Source of the DNA: Terriglobus albidus
GTDB taxonomy: Bacteria; Acidobacteriota; Terriglobia; Terriglobales; Acidobacteriaceae
NCBI RefSeq assembly: GCF_025685425.1
Contig: NZ_JAGTAS010000056.1
Location: 304,938 to 368,937, forward strand
DNA: 64,000 bases
Direction of reading: 5' to 3'
Shown: piece after piece, positions 33,999 to 43,400 of the stretch
Position numbering within the stretch: the first letter of the stretch is position 1
How the letters are laid out: each line of letters begins with the position of its first letter
Program-made: the position numbers and the translations under genes
The notes under the pieces: model-generated
Told to the model about the DNA's origin: nothing
Database searches by the model: none
What the model saw: only the letters and a program-made list of their open reading frames with translations

Positions 33999-35397
33999 GG
34001 ACCTGCTCCTGCTGTGGAGTCAGAGCCGCGATCTTCTCGCGCGCCAGAGCCAGTGATGCCGCCACCTGCGCCGTCGCTGTGCCACCGATGACGTCATGGC
34101 AGTCCACGGTCGCCTGCAGCGTAATGGCCTCGTGGAAGTCCACGCCAAACTCATCTCCGAATTGTTTCAGCTCGTCCAAAGTCAGTTCGTTCAGCTCGCA
34201 ACCCTTATCTAAAGCATAGCGGACGGCGTTCCCGATCTTCTCATGCGCTTTGCGGAAGGGAACTCCCTTATGCACCAGATAGGTGGCTGCGGCCATGGCA
34301 TTCAGGTAGCCGGTCGAGGCTGCTGTCTCCATCCGGTCTAACCGGAACTGAAGGGCGGTGGTGAAGGGCGCCATCAGGGGCAGCATTCCTGACAGGGTGG
34401 CAGCGACCTCGAAGGTAGCCTCCTGGGTCTCCTGCATATCCTTGTTGTAGGCCAGAGGAAGCCCCTTGATGATGGTTGCGAAGGTCGTCGCAGCGCCGAG
34501 CAGGCGACCGCTCTTGCCGCGGACTAACTCAGTCAGGTCAGGATTCTTCTTTTGCGGCATGGCCGACGATCCGGTCGAGAACGCCTCCGGCAGTTCGATG
34601 AAGCCAAACTCCTGGGTCGCGTAGAGCGTGATCTCCTCGGCGAAGCGAGACAGATGCAGCCCCAGTCCGGCAGCGCACTGAGAGAACTCCAGGGCGAAGT
34701 CGCGGTCGCTGGTGGCGTCCATGCTGTTCGCCGTCGGAGCATCAAAGCCAAGTGCCTCTGCTGCGATGTTACGGTCCAGTGCGAGCGTTGCACCGGCAAT
34801 CGCCCCTGAGCCCAACGGGCACAGATTCATCCGCTTGCGAGCATCGGCAAAGCGGGAGGCGTCCCGCAGGATCATCTGCACATAAGCCTGCAGCCAGTGC
34901 GCCAGAAGAACCGGTTCGGCGCGCTGCAGATGTGTGTAGCCAGGCATCACGGCGTCGCCGGCTTTAACCGCCTGGTCCAGCAAAGCATCGGCCCATGCAG
35001 CCAGATCGGTCAGCACCTGGTCGATCGAGTCGCGCACGAAGAGGCGTAGGTCGGTCGCGATCTGTTCATTGCGCGAACGGCCGGTATGCAGCTTAAGCGC
35101 CAGCGTGCCAATGTGCTTCGTCAGCTCCAGTTCGACGAAGTGATGTACATCTTCGGGCGTCTCCGATGCGAGATCCAATGTGTCTGCGGCGAAGTCTGCG
35201 CCGATGCGATCCAACCCGGCGAGAATCTCCGCCAACTCGGTCTCGGTCAGAATGCCTGCGGCCGCGATCATCTTCGCGTGAGCCTTTGACGCACGGATCT
35301 CCTGGGGGATCAGCCGCCAGTCAAAGGGAAACGACCGCTGCCACAGCTCGAATTTGCGATTGAGCGGTTCCCGGAACCGCCCAGACCACATTTTCAC
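33991..35397 (-). CDS. argH: Argininosuccinate lyase
   Basis: ArgH splits argininosuccinate into arginine and fumarate, the last step of arginine synthesis. The 468 residues show the fumarase/lyase superfamily signature GSSAMPQKKNPDLTEL, HTGRSRNEQIATDLRL and GYTHLQRAEPVLLAHW. The start is taken as GTG at 35397, giving MKMWSGRF as in other ArgH proteins, with AGAGG seven bases upstream. The open frame reaches 35427, but those bases lie in a strong hairpin between argF and argH. It overlaps argA by 8 bases. The gene for argininosuccinate synthase (argG) is not in the window. Confidence 0.95.
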   Translation of the reverse strand: MKMWSGRFREPLNRKFELWQRSFPFDWRLIPQEIRASKAHAKMIAAAGILTETELAEILAGLDRIGADFAADTLDLASETPEDVHHFVELELTKHIGTLALKLHTGRSRNEQIATDLRLFVRDSIDQVLTDLAAWADALLDQAVKAGDAVMPGYTHLQRAEPVLLAHWLQAYVQMILRDASRFADARKRMNLCPLGSGAIAGATLALDRNIAAEALGFDAPTANSMDATSDRDFALEFSQCAAGLGLHLSRFAEEITLYATQEFGFIELPEAFSTGSSAMPQKKNPDLTELVRGKSGRLLGAATTFATIIKGLPLAYNKDMQETQEATFEVAATLSGMLPLMAPFTTALQFRLDRMETAASTGYLNAMAAATYLVHKGVPFRKAHEKIGNAVRYALDKGCELNELTLDELKQFGDEFGVDFHEAITLQATVDCHDVIGGTATAQVAASLALAREKIAALTPQQEQVHV

Positions 35398-35417
35398 GTC
35401 ACAACCTCTTTCATTGC

Positions 35418-35447
35418 GTCCGGTCACCTGCGTGCAGGTGACCGGAC
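35418..35447 (-). promoter_or_regulatory. Perfect 14-bp stem-loop between argF and argH
   Basis: GTCCGGTCACCTGC and its exact complement face each other with only two bases between, so the folded form would be a stem of about 13 bp with a four-base loop. It lies in the only sizeable gap (78 bases) of the arg operon. There is no T-run after it on the minus strand, so mRNA processing, protection of the upstream message, or partial attenuation is more likely than termination. Confidence 0.6.
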
Positions 35448-35475
35448 AGAGTGCGGTGTTTCTACCGCCTGTCTG

Positions 35476-36540
35476 TTAGACGAACCGCTTCTTCGCCTTC
35501 GGAATGCGCTTGGCGCCTCCGAGCAGCATCAGCAGGATGGCCTTCTGCGCATGCATCCGGTTCTCCGCCTGATCGAAGACGATCGACTGCGGACCATCCA
35601 GCACGGCGTCGGTCACTTCGGCGTTGCGGTGTGCCGGCAGGCAGTGCATGAAGACGGCCTGATCGTTGGCATGCGACATGAGCTCGTCGTTGACCTGGTA
35701 GGGCTTGAAGATCGGTGCGCGCTTGGTCGCCTCGTGTTCGAAGCCCATCGAAGTGCAGACATCGGTATAGATCGCATCAGCGCCGGTGACGGCCTTGATG
35801 GGGTCCTGCGTCAGCGTGATGCTTCCGCCGGTCTGCTCCGCGATCTCGATGGCCTTGTGAATCACGTCCAGCTTCGGTCCGTAATTCTTCGGCGTCGCGA
35901 TGGTGCAATGTGCGCCGAGCTGCGCCGCGGCCAGCATCAGGGAGTGGCAGACGTTATTGCCGTCACCGACGTAGGTGAACTTCAGGCCTTCGCAGGTTGA
36001 GAACTTCTCTTCCAGCGTCAGGAAGTCGGCAATCGCCTGGCACGGATGCTCATAATCCGAAAGGGCATTGACGACAGGCACCTTGGCGGAAGCAGCCATC
36101 TCGGTGATGGTGTCGTGCGAATACGTGCGCAGGACAATCACGCTCATCCAGCGCTCAAGATTATGGGCCATATCGGCCAGGCTCTCGCGCTCACCCAGGG
36201 GGCTCTGCGTCTGGTCGACGAAGATGGCGTTGCCGCCCATGGTATTGATGGCGGCTTCGAAGGTCAGGCGCGTACGCAACGACGCCTTTTCGAAGAACAT
36301 CACCATCTGTTTGCCATCGAGGGCTGTCTTGAAATCTTCCGGATGGTTTTTGACGGCATGAGCCAGCTCCATGATGGCTGCCATCTCTTCCACCGTCAGA
36401 TCGGCGATCGAACACAGATCGCGGCCCTTCAAGCGCTTTGCGGCCTCGCTGAATGCGCTATCGCTTTGAATTCCCAATGATACTTTCGGCACTGCTACTC
36501 CCTCATTCCTCGGGCTCATGACGATGGTTTTGCTATCCAT
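35476..36540 (-). CDS. argF: Ornithine carbamoyltransferase
   Basis: ArgF joins carbamoyl phosphate to ornithine to give citrulline. In 354 residues it has the carbamoyl-phosphate site as SLRTR (normally STRTR), the HPCQ motif in YEHPCQAIADFL, the ornithine-side TDVCTSMGFE, and HCLPAHR with the catalytic cysteine. The Thr-to-Leu change in SxRTR is within the range seen in the family. The ATG at 36540 overlaps the argD end by 8 bases and follows GAGG by six; an upstream ATG at 36558 is less likely. Acetyl- or succinyl-ornithine-specific relatives exist, but the HCLP region favours plain ornithine. Confidence 0.93.
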   Translation of the reverse strand: MDSKTIVMSPRNEGVAVPKVSLGIQSDSAFSEAAKRLKGRDLCSIADLTVEEMAAIMELAHAVKNHPEDFKTALDGKQMVMFFEKASLRTRLTFEAAINTMGGNAIFVDQTQSPLGERESLADMAHNLERWMSVIVLRTYSHDTITEMAASAKVPVVNALSDYEHPCQAIADFLTLEEKFSTCEGLKFTYVGDGNNVCHSLMLAAAQLGAHCTIATPKNYGPKLDVIHKAIEIAEQTGGSITLTQDPIKAVTGADAIYTDVCTSMGFEHEATKRAPIFKPYQVNDELMSHANDQAVFMHCLPAHRNAEVTDAVLDGPQSIVFDQAENRMHAQKAILLMLLGGAKRIPKAKKRFV

Positions 36541-37783
36541 GGGCTGCCTCACCGGCAAGCACTGGAGTCGTTGCGTCCTTGGCTTGCCTCAAAATCTCGT
36601 CCAGAGCGCTTACTGCAATGTTTACATGTTTCTTTTCGATCAGGTAAGGCGGAAGGAACCGCAGTACCGTCTCACTGGTGCGGTTGATTAGAATACGGCG
36701 GTCCATCATCTGCGTGGCAACCAGCTTTGCCAACTCAGGGTGTTTGATCTCCGCGCCGATCATCATACCGATACCACGTACCGAGATGATTTCAGGGTGC
36801 TTTACAGCAAGGGCCTGCAACTGCTCCATAAAGTAGTTACCGACCTCGGTCACATGAGCCAGCAGGTTTGATTTCTCGATCTCATCGATCACCGCTGTAG
36901 CTACGGCGCAGGCCAGCGGGCCTCCGCCAAAGGTGGTTCCATGCAGACCGGGCTTCATGGCACGGGCAGCTTCCTCGCTGCAAAGCATGGCGCCCATCGG
37001 CAGGCCACCCGCGAGCGGTTTCGCCAGGGTCGTAATGTCGGGTTGAACACCGAAGTGCTGGTACGCCGTCCACTTGCCCGTCCGGCCCATCCCGCTCTGA
37101 ATCTCATCGGCCAGCAGCAGGGCGCCGGTCGAGTCGCACAGCGCGCGTGCCGCTGCGAAGAACTCCTTCGAGACAGGGTGAATGCCACCCTCGCCCTGCA
37201 GCACCTCAATGCAAATGCCACAGACGTCGTCGGAGAACTTTGCCTTCAGGTCTTCGATGTCATTGAAGCGCACGAACTCAACATCGGGCATCACGGGAGC
37301 GAAGGGCTCGCGGTACTTGTCCTTATGCGTTGTGGCGACCGATCCCATTGTCCGGCCATGGAAGCTGTGCTCCAGCGCGAGGAACTTCGTCCCGATCGTC
37401 CTGCCCTCTTCGCGCAGTACGCCGGCGTGGGCGCGGGCGAGCTTCAGCGCCGCCTCCCAGGCCTCTGTACCCGAGTTGCAGAAGAAGACCCGGTCCATGC
37501 CGGTCAGCTCGGTCAATTTGAGCGCGAGCGTGGCCGTGCCTTCATGAAAGAACAGGTTGGAGGTGTGCAGCAGTTTCTTCGACTGCTCCGCGATCGCATT
37601 CTCAATCGCGGGATGCCCGTACCCCAGGGCCGAAACACCGATACCGCTCAACAGGTCCAGATAGTCGTTGCCTTCGCTGTCGCGCAGATAGACGCCCTTG
37701 CCGCTTACAAACATCACCGGGTTGCGTTCGTAGGTCTCAAGCAGGAACTTCTTTTCCGCCGCCTGAATCGATGCAAGATCCAT
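36533..37783 (-). CDS. argD: Acetylornithine aminotransferase
   Basis: ArgD is a PLP enzyme that makes N-acetylornithine from the semialdehyde with glutamate as amino donor. The 416 residues include FFCNSGTEAWEAALKLAR, EHSFHGRTMGSVATT, LLLADEIQSGMGRTGK and the PLP-lysine region ITTLAKPLAGGLPMGAM. The ATG at 37783 is preferred: AGGAAAGGGTG precedes it and MDLASIQAAEKKFLL is the usual family start. An ATG at 37810, right after argB, would add nine residues. The gene overlaps argF at its end, so its product level should track the rest of the operon. Confidence 0.95.
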   Translation of the reverse strand: MDLASIQAAEKKFLLETYERNPVMFVSGKGVYLRDSEGNDYLDLLSGIGVSALGYGHPAIENAIAEQSKKLLHTSNLFFHEGTATLALKLTELTGMDRVFFCNSGTEAWEAALKLARAHAGVLREEGRTIGTKFLALEHSFHGRTMGSVATTHKDKYREPFAPVMPDVEFVRFNDIEDLKAKFSDDVCGICIEVLQGEGGIHPVSKEFFAAARALCDSTGALLLADEIQSGMGRTGKWTAYQHFGVQPDITTLAKPLAGGLPMGAMLCSEEAARAMKPGLHGTTFGGGPLACAVATAVIDEIEKSNLLAHVTEVGNYFMEQLQALAVKHPEIISVRGIGMMIGAEIKHPELAKLVATQMMDRRILINRTSETVLRFLPPYLIEKKHVNIAVSALDEILRQAKDATTPVLAGEAAHG

Positions 37784-37812
37784 TTTTTTCACCCTTTCCT
37801 GGTTGTTCATCT

Positions 37813-38595
37813 CTACGCCACCATCACTTCTGTACCGTCGTTGACTCGTGTATGGACGAGATCCGGCAGCACGGATGCTGCCTCCGCCGGCAAAATTCGA
37901 ACCCGCTTTACACCGCCCAGAAGAGCATCCTTGCACGCCTTCAGCTTGGGCAGCATTCCACCGGAGATCACCTGGCTCTTTTCGAGCTGAGGAATCTCCT
38001 TCAACGAAAGCCATCGCATCACCGCTCCGTCCGCTCCCTTTACTCCGGGAACATCTGTCAGGAACACCAGGGCATCAGCCTTCGTGGCGACCGCGGCAGC
38101 GGAGGCCATCTCATCTGCATTTACGTTGTAGTACTCACCGTCAAAACCTAAAGCGATAGATGAGATGACCGGAATGGCGCCCATCTTCCAGATAGCGTCC
38201 AGCCACGTCGGATCGGTTGCGGCAATCTCGCCGACAAAACCCAGGTCCGGATTGGTCTTCTTCTTTCGTGCACGGAAGACATTGCCATCACCGCCGGCAA
38301 GCCCGACGGCCTGCTGGCCGAGCTGCCCCAAAGCCGCTACCAGCGACTTGTTGACCCGGCCTGCGAGCACCATCAGGGCCGCATCGCGGGTTTCGGCGTC
38401 TGTGACGCGCAGCCCATGGATAAACTCACTCTTCTTGCCCAGAGCCGTCAGCGTCTTGGTTAGCTGTACACCGCCGCCATGCACCACGGCCACCTGGTGG
38501 CCATCTTTGGCCAGTTCCACAATGGCGCGCGCGCAATCCATCCGCAACTTCTCGCTCTCCAGGCCCGCACCGCCCAATTTCACGACGTACTTCAC
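37813..38595 (-). CDS. argB: N-acetylglutamate kinase
   Basis: ArgB phosphorylates N-acetylglutamate, usually the feedback-controlled step of arginine synthesis. The 260-residue amino-acid kinase domain has YVVKLGGAGLESEKLRM at the start, VVHGGGVQLTKTL for acetylglutamate binding, LAGGDGNVFRARKK, and NVNADEMASAAAVATKADALVFLTD near the end. The start is GTG at 38595, overlapping the argC stop (GTGA) and preceded by GAGGAGG at six bases, a very strong site. The longer frame to 38625 was not used. It lacks the N-terminal helix that makes arginine-sensitive hexameric kinases, so feedback inhibition is uncertain. Confidence 0.94.
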   Translation of the reverse strand: MKYVVKLGGAGLESEKLRMDCARAIVELAKDGHQVAVVHGGGVQLTKTLTALGKKSEFIHGLRVTDAETRDAALMVLAGRVNKSLVAALGQLGQQAVGLAGGDGNVFRARKKKTNPDLGFVGEIAATDPTWLDAIWKMGAIPVISSIALGFDGEYYNVNADEMASAAAVATKADALVFLTDVPGVKGADGAVMRWLSLKEIPQLEKSQVISGGMLPKLKACKDALLGGVKRVRILPAEAASVLPDLVHTRVNDGTEVMVA

Positions 38596-39677
38596 AGCAG
38601 GCCCTCCTCTTCCTTCCATCCACACATCACGTTCATGTTCTCCACGGCTTGTCCGGCCGCGCCCTTCAGCAAATTATCGAGACAGCTCACCAGCACCATG
38701 CGTCGGCCATCGGCCGCAAGCTCAAAGCCCAGATCGCAATAGTTCGTCCGCACGATGTACTGGATCTGTGGAAGGCTCCCGGCCTTGAAGACCCGCACCA
38801 GCGGATGGCCGGCATAAAACTCGCGGAAGACCTGCTCCACGGCTACCTTGTCCATCCGCGACTTCAGCCGCAGATAGATCGTCGACAGAATGCCGCGGGG
38901 AATTGGCAGCAGATGCGGTGTGAACTGCAGCGCATCCGCCGGCAGACCCACCTGCTCCAAAACTTCGCCTGTGTGCCGGTGTCCGAAGACGGCATAGGCA
39001 CTCAGGTTGTCGGCGGCGTGCATAAAGTGTGTCTTTGCCGTCGGAGCCTTGCCGGCGCCGCTTACGCCGCTCTTAGCGTCGCAGACGATACCGTGTTCGA
39101 TGTCCACCAGCCCCGCGGCTACCAGCGGACGCAGCGCCAGAATGATGCTGGTGGCGTAGCAGCCAGGATTGGCGACCAGACGTGCATTGCGAATGGCGTC
39201 ATGGTGCAACTCCGGGCAGCCGAAGACCGCTTCGGCATCCAGCTTCGCCGCCAGTTCCGCATCGGCATCGTGCAGCTTATAGACAGCCCGGTTCGAGGCC
39301 GATTTTAACCGCCAGGCGCCGCTCAGATCCACCACCCGAAGTCCGGCATCCAGAATCTGCGGTACCCATTCCCGCGACTGCTCATGCGGCGTCGCCAGAA
39401 AGATGATCTCCACTCCGGCGGCTTTCAGCTCGCTCCACGCGGGGTAGGGAACTACGGGCAGCTCCTGCTCGTCAATGGCGTAGAGATGCGGTTGTAGCTC
39501 GCTCAGCGTGGTCGCCTCACGGCCAATAAACATGGGCCTGGTTTCCTGCAACCGGGGGTGCTTCAGCAGCAGCCGCGCCAGCTCTCCGCCGGCATAGCCG
39601 CTCACGCCCGCAACCGCCGTGCGCACGCCGCCCGTTGTTGCTGTCATCTCCGTCTTTACCTCTGTCGCCGTCGTCAT
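38592..39677 (-). CDS. argC: N-acetyl-gamma-glutamyl-phosphate reductase
   Basis: ArgC reduces N-acetylglutamyl phosphate to the semialdehyde with NADPH. The 361 residues include the nucleotide-binding AVAGVSGYAGGELARLLLKHP at about 22-42, FLATPHEQSREW, the catalytic cysteine in LVANPGCYATSIIL, and SGVSGAGKAPTAKTHF. About 18 extra residues (MTTATEVKTEMTATTGGV) come before the Rossmann fold. The ATG lies three bases after the argR stop, so it is co-transcribed with the regulator as the second gene of the operon. Confidence 0.95.
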   Translation of the reverse strand: MTTATEVKTEMTATTGGVRTAVAGVSGYAGGELARLLLKHPRLQETRPMFIGREATTLSELQPHLYAIDEQELPVVPYPAWSELKAAGVEIIFLATPHEQSREWVPQILDAGLRVVDLSGAWRLKSASNRAVYKLHDADAELAAKLDAEAVFGCPELHHDAIRNARLVANPGCYATSIILALRPLVAAGLVDIEHGIVCDAKSGVSGAGKAPTAKTHFMHAADNLSAYAVFGHRHTGEVLEQVGLPADALQFTPHLLPIPRGILSTIYLRLKSRMDKVAVEQVFREFYAGHPLVRVFKAGSLPQIQYIVRTNYCDLGFELAADGRRMVLVSCLDNLLKGAAGQAVENMNVMCGWKEEEGLL

Positions 39678-39680
39678 CTC

Positions 39681-40121
39681 TTACCTGATAAGCTCCGCAA
39701 TCCGTGCGGTTATGGTTTTAGCTTGCTCGATATCGCCGCAGATCACCAGCACGGTATCATCCCCGGCAATGGTGCCTACAATCTCTTCCCAATCTTCGTA
39801 GTCCAGGGCGGCAGCTACCGGCTGAGCCCCGCCAGTCGTCGTGATGATGACGACCTGATTCATGGCCTGCCGCACTTCCAGGCCAAAGCTGTGCAACAGG
39901 TCATCGATCTCCGGAGACCGGTCATCCTCGGTCGCTGCGACGTTGGCGAGCGTATATCCGTTCGGGCCCTTGTAGAGGTTCAATTCACGCATATCCCGGG
40001 ACAACGTAGCCTGCGTTACATTGAAACCACGCTTGGCCAGCTTTTTGCGCAACTCATCCTGGCTGGTGATCGTCGCCGTCACCAGAAGCTCTCGAATTGC
40101 ACTGTGCCTTTGCTGTTTCAT
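39681..40121 (-). CDS. argR: Arginine repressor ArgR
   Basis: ArgR is an arginine-sensing hexameric repressor/activator. The 146 residues show the winged-helix N-terminal half (ITSQDELRKKLAKRGFNVTQATLSRDMRELNL) and the C-terminal arginine-binding half with VVIITTTGGAQPVAAALD and the core GTIAGDDTVLVICGD. It is the first gene of the operon and a perfect ARG-box-like palindrome lies 3 bases before its ATG, with two more boxes 95-130 bases upstream, so it very likely controls its own operon. Confidence 0.96.
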   Translation of the reverse strand: MKQQRHSAIRELLVTATITSQDELRKKLAKRGFNVTQATLSRDMRELNLYKGPNGYTLANVAATEDDRSPEIDDLLHSFGLEVRQAMNQVVIITTTGGAQPVAAALDYEDWEEIVGTIAGDDTVLVICGDIEQAKTITARIAELIR

Positions 40122-40123
40122 CC

Positions 40124-40137
40124 TGAATTTCTATTCA
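40124..40137. promoter_or_regulatory. ARG box (ArgR operator) at the argR start
   Basis: TGAATTTCTATTCA has both perfect half-sites (TGAAT and ATTCA) of the ArgR consensus TGAAT-N4-ATTCA. It covers the argR ribosome binding site region, three bases before the ATG, so bound ArgR could also block early elongation. Confidence 0.7.
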
Positions 40138-40215
40138 TCCATCCTGCATCCTCTGCCGCTTTGAACAGCAGAAAAACGCAGCACCTGCTTTTGACAGCCG
40201 GCACTACGTTGTTGA

Positions 40216-40249
40216 TGCATAAAAATACAAGATCATGTATAAATATTCA
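40216..40249. promoter_or_regulatory. Tandem pair of ARG boxes between argR and gltB
   Basis: TGCATAAAAATACA (40216-40229) and TGTATAAATATTCA (40236-40249) have centres 20 bases apart, close to the 21-base spacing known for paired ARG boxes. They lie in the only AT-rich stretch of the divergent region, where the arg promoter is expected. Confidence 0.7.
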
Positions 40250-40451
40250 CAGCCGCTATGTCAAGTGCCGGGCGGTGTTGCTCTCAAGGTCGAGATCCAT
40301 GCTTCCGGACGCTATCCGGATGGGAAATCGGCGTAGAATACAGACTGGACCCCAGCAGTGCCGCTTTTCAAGGCGAAGTGTACGCGCCATCGCGAGCGTC
40401 TACCTGCAGGTGTCCCCGAATGACAGGAAGGCTTTACCCAGGTTCATCGCT

Positions 40452-43400
40452 ATGAAGATGTCAGTGCCCTCGCTTCTCGACTCTCGCTTTGACCATGACT
40501 CCTGCGGCGTTGGATTCGTCGCCCAGGTGTCTGCCACACCGTCGTATGACATTCTGGCCAAAGCGCTGACCGCCCTAGCCCGTCTCGCCCACCGCGGCGC
40601 GGTCGCGGCCGATGGCAAATCGTCGGATGGCGTAGGGATTATGGCGGCAGTACCGCGTGCGTTGCTGCTGGAAGAGCTGAAACTGGACCTCCCGGCGGAC
40701 AAACCGCTGGCCGTCGGCATGTGCTTCCTGCCGGTGGATTCGGCCAAAACTGAGGCCGCCATTGTCCGCTCGCTGGAGCTTCAGTCGTTTAAGGTCCTGG
40801 CGTGGCGTACGGTGCCGACCCGTCCGGAGACGCTGGGAGAGATCGCCCTCTCCACCATGCCTGTCATCAAGCAGGTGATCGCCACCACCGACGATACGTC
40901 CACAGACGTGGAGCGTCGGCTGTATCTGGCGCGCAAGAAGTTTGACGGCTTCCTGGCTTCGGGTGAAGCCGACGGATACCTTTGTTCGCTCTCGACTCAG
41001 ACCATCGTGTACAAGTCGATGTGCGCCGGCCGCCTGCTGCCGGAATTCTTTCCTGACCTGGCCAATCAAGCCTTCGTGACGTCCTTCGCTCTCTTCCACC
41101 AGCGTTACGCCACCAACACCACGCCGACCTGGCACCGCGCACAGCCTTGTCGTGCCCTGGCGCATAACGGCGAGATCAATACCGTTTGGGGCAACCGCGC
41201 CCGTATGGCTGCTCGCGATGCCACCCTGCCTGATGAGTGCAAGCCGATCCTGACGCAGGGCGGTTCTGACTCCACCTCTCTCGACGAGACCGTCGAACTG
41301 CTTCGTTACAACGGCCGCACGCTGCCTGAGTCACTCCGCATGCTGGTGCCGCCGGCCTATACTGCGAAGCCATCTTCCTTCCTGCAGTATCACGTGGATA
41401 TGGCTGAGCCCTGGGACGGCCCGGCTGCGCTCGGTTTTGCCGACGGTAAAGTCGTTGGCGCGGCCCTGGACCGTAACGGTCTGCGTCCCTCACGCTATGC
41501 CGTCACCAATACTGGCATCGTCGTGGCGGGATCCGAGGCCGGCCTGGTCGATCTTGATCCCAACACGGTGATCGAGTCCGGACGTCTTGGGCCAGGTGAG
41601 ATGTTCGTCGTCGATCTCATCGAGCACAAGGTGCTGCATAATGACGAGCTCTTCGACCTGTTCGATGCAGACCCGACCTACCAGCAGCTTCTTGCCGAGC
41701 AGACTCCGCTGGTCAAGGCCGACATCGCCGATACACCCGATCTGAAGTCGCTGCTGCCGATTCACCTTGCCTTCGGCTATACCAAGGAAGAGGTCCGCAT
41801 GATCCTCGCGCCGATGGCGACCGAGGGCAAGGATCCAGTGTGGTCGATGGGTGACGATACGCCGCTCGCATTTCTGGCGAAGGCTCCGCGTCCGCTCTAT
41901 GCCTACTTCCGCCAGCGCTTCGCCCAGGTAACCAATCCGGCGATCGATCCACTGCGCGAAGCCTGCGTCGTCTCGCTGCATACGCGTCTCGGCCCGTGGT
42001 CACACATGCTGGACAAGCATGCTCCGCTGCCAGGTCTCTCGCTGTTTTCGCCCTTCCTCTCTCTGGGGCAGGCCGCTGCGTTGCGTGAGCACAAGTACGA
42101 TCATGCCGCCAACCTGAAGACGGTTGAGCTGCCGTGTCTCTTCACTGCAACTACGACCCTCGAAGCCGGGCTCGAAGCTGTCGGCGAGCAGGCTGTAACT
42201 CTGGTGCGCAACGGCGCCGGCATTCTGCTGCTGACCGACCGTGGAGCTTCAGCCGCCTCGCTTCCAATCCCCATGGCGATGGCTACCGCCTACGTCAATG
42301 AGGTTCTGGTTAGGGCTGGTCTGCGCGCCAACGTGGGTATCGCTGTGGAGGCAGGAGACTGTCGCGACATTCACCACGCCGCCGTCCTCATCGGCTACGG
42401 TGCAGGCGCGGTCTGTCCTTGGCTGGCGCTCGAAAGCGGACGTGCTCTTACTCCGGCCGGAACCGACCCCTACGAGTCCGAGAAGAAGATGCTCAAGGCG
42501 CTCGACGCCGGTCTGGCCAAGATCATGTCGAAGATGGGTGTCTCTGTCGTCGACTCCTATCGTTCGGCCCACCTCTTTGACATCCTCGGCCTGCACATGA
42601 GTGTCGTCGATAAGTGCTTCCCAGAGACGCCGGCTCCTATCTCGGGTATCGGTTTTGCCGAGATCGAGCAGCAGCTCCGTAAGCTTTGGGGCGCGGAGCA
42701 GGCAACCGATCTCACCGATCCGGGCTGGGTGAAGTTCCGCCGTGCAGACGGCACTGAGCCGCATGGCTGGGCTCCTCCGCTGGTGAAGGAGCTGCAGACT
42801 GTTGTGGGCTCGGCTCGTAATGTTCCCGCCGCTGCCGACCCTGCTGCTGCTTTCCAGATCTATACCCAGAATGTTGCCAGCCGCGAACCCGCCTTCCTCC
42901 GTGATCTGTTGGAGATTCGCCCGGCAGGACCGGAGCTGTCTGTCAGTGAGGTAGAAGCGCCGGAGAAGATGTACCGCCGCTTCATCGCATCGGCTATGTC
43001 GCTCGGCTCCCTGAGCCCCGAGGCGCACTCGACGATCACACTGGCCATGAACACCCTGGGCGGCAAGTCCAACACTGGTGAGGGTGGAGAAGATCCAGGC
43101 GTCTACAAGCCGAGTCCGGTCGTCTCCAGCTTCCGTACGCCTGGCGGTGGTGTCGTCACCATGGCCCGCAACGAGAGCGAAGGCGGCGTCGCTGTTGCCG
43201 AGCCGATCGTTGCCGCTCCGGCGATCCATGGCATGCTGAACAACAAGATCAAACAGGTTGCCAGCGGACGCTTTGGCGTTACGGCCGAGTATCTGGCAAA
43301 CGCCGAGGAGATCGAGATCAAAGTTGCCCAGGGCGCCAAGCCCGGTGAGGGTGGACAGTTGCCCGGACACAAGGTCTCCGGCCTGATTGCTCGTCTGCGC

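Noticed and set aside
37811..38014. N-terminal extension of ArgD into argB
   Set aside because: The residues are antisense-like, Ser/Gly/Arg-rich; good starts exist at 37783 and 37810.
39558..40451. Open frame that would extend GltB upstream by about 298 residues
   Set aside because: It runs antisense through argC and argR, is not family-like, and the GltB propeptide and catalytic cysteine fix the start at 40452.
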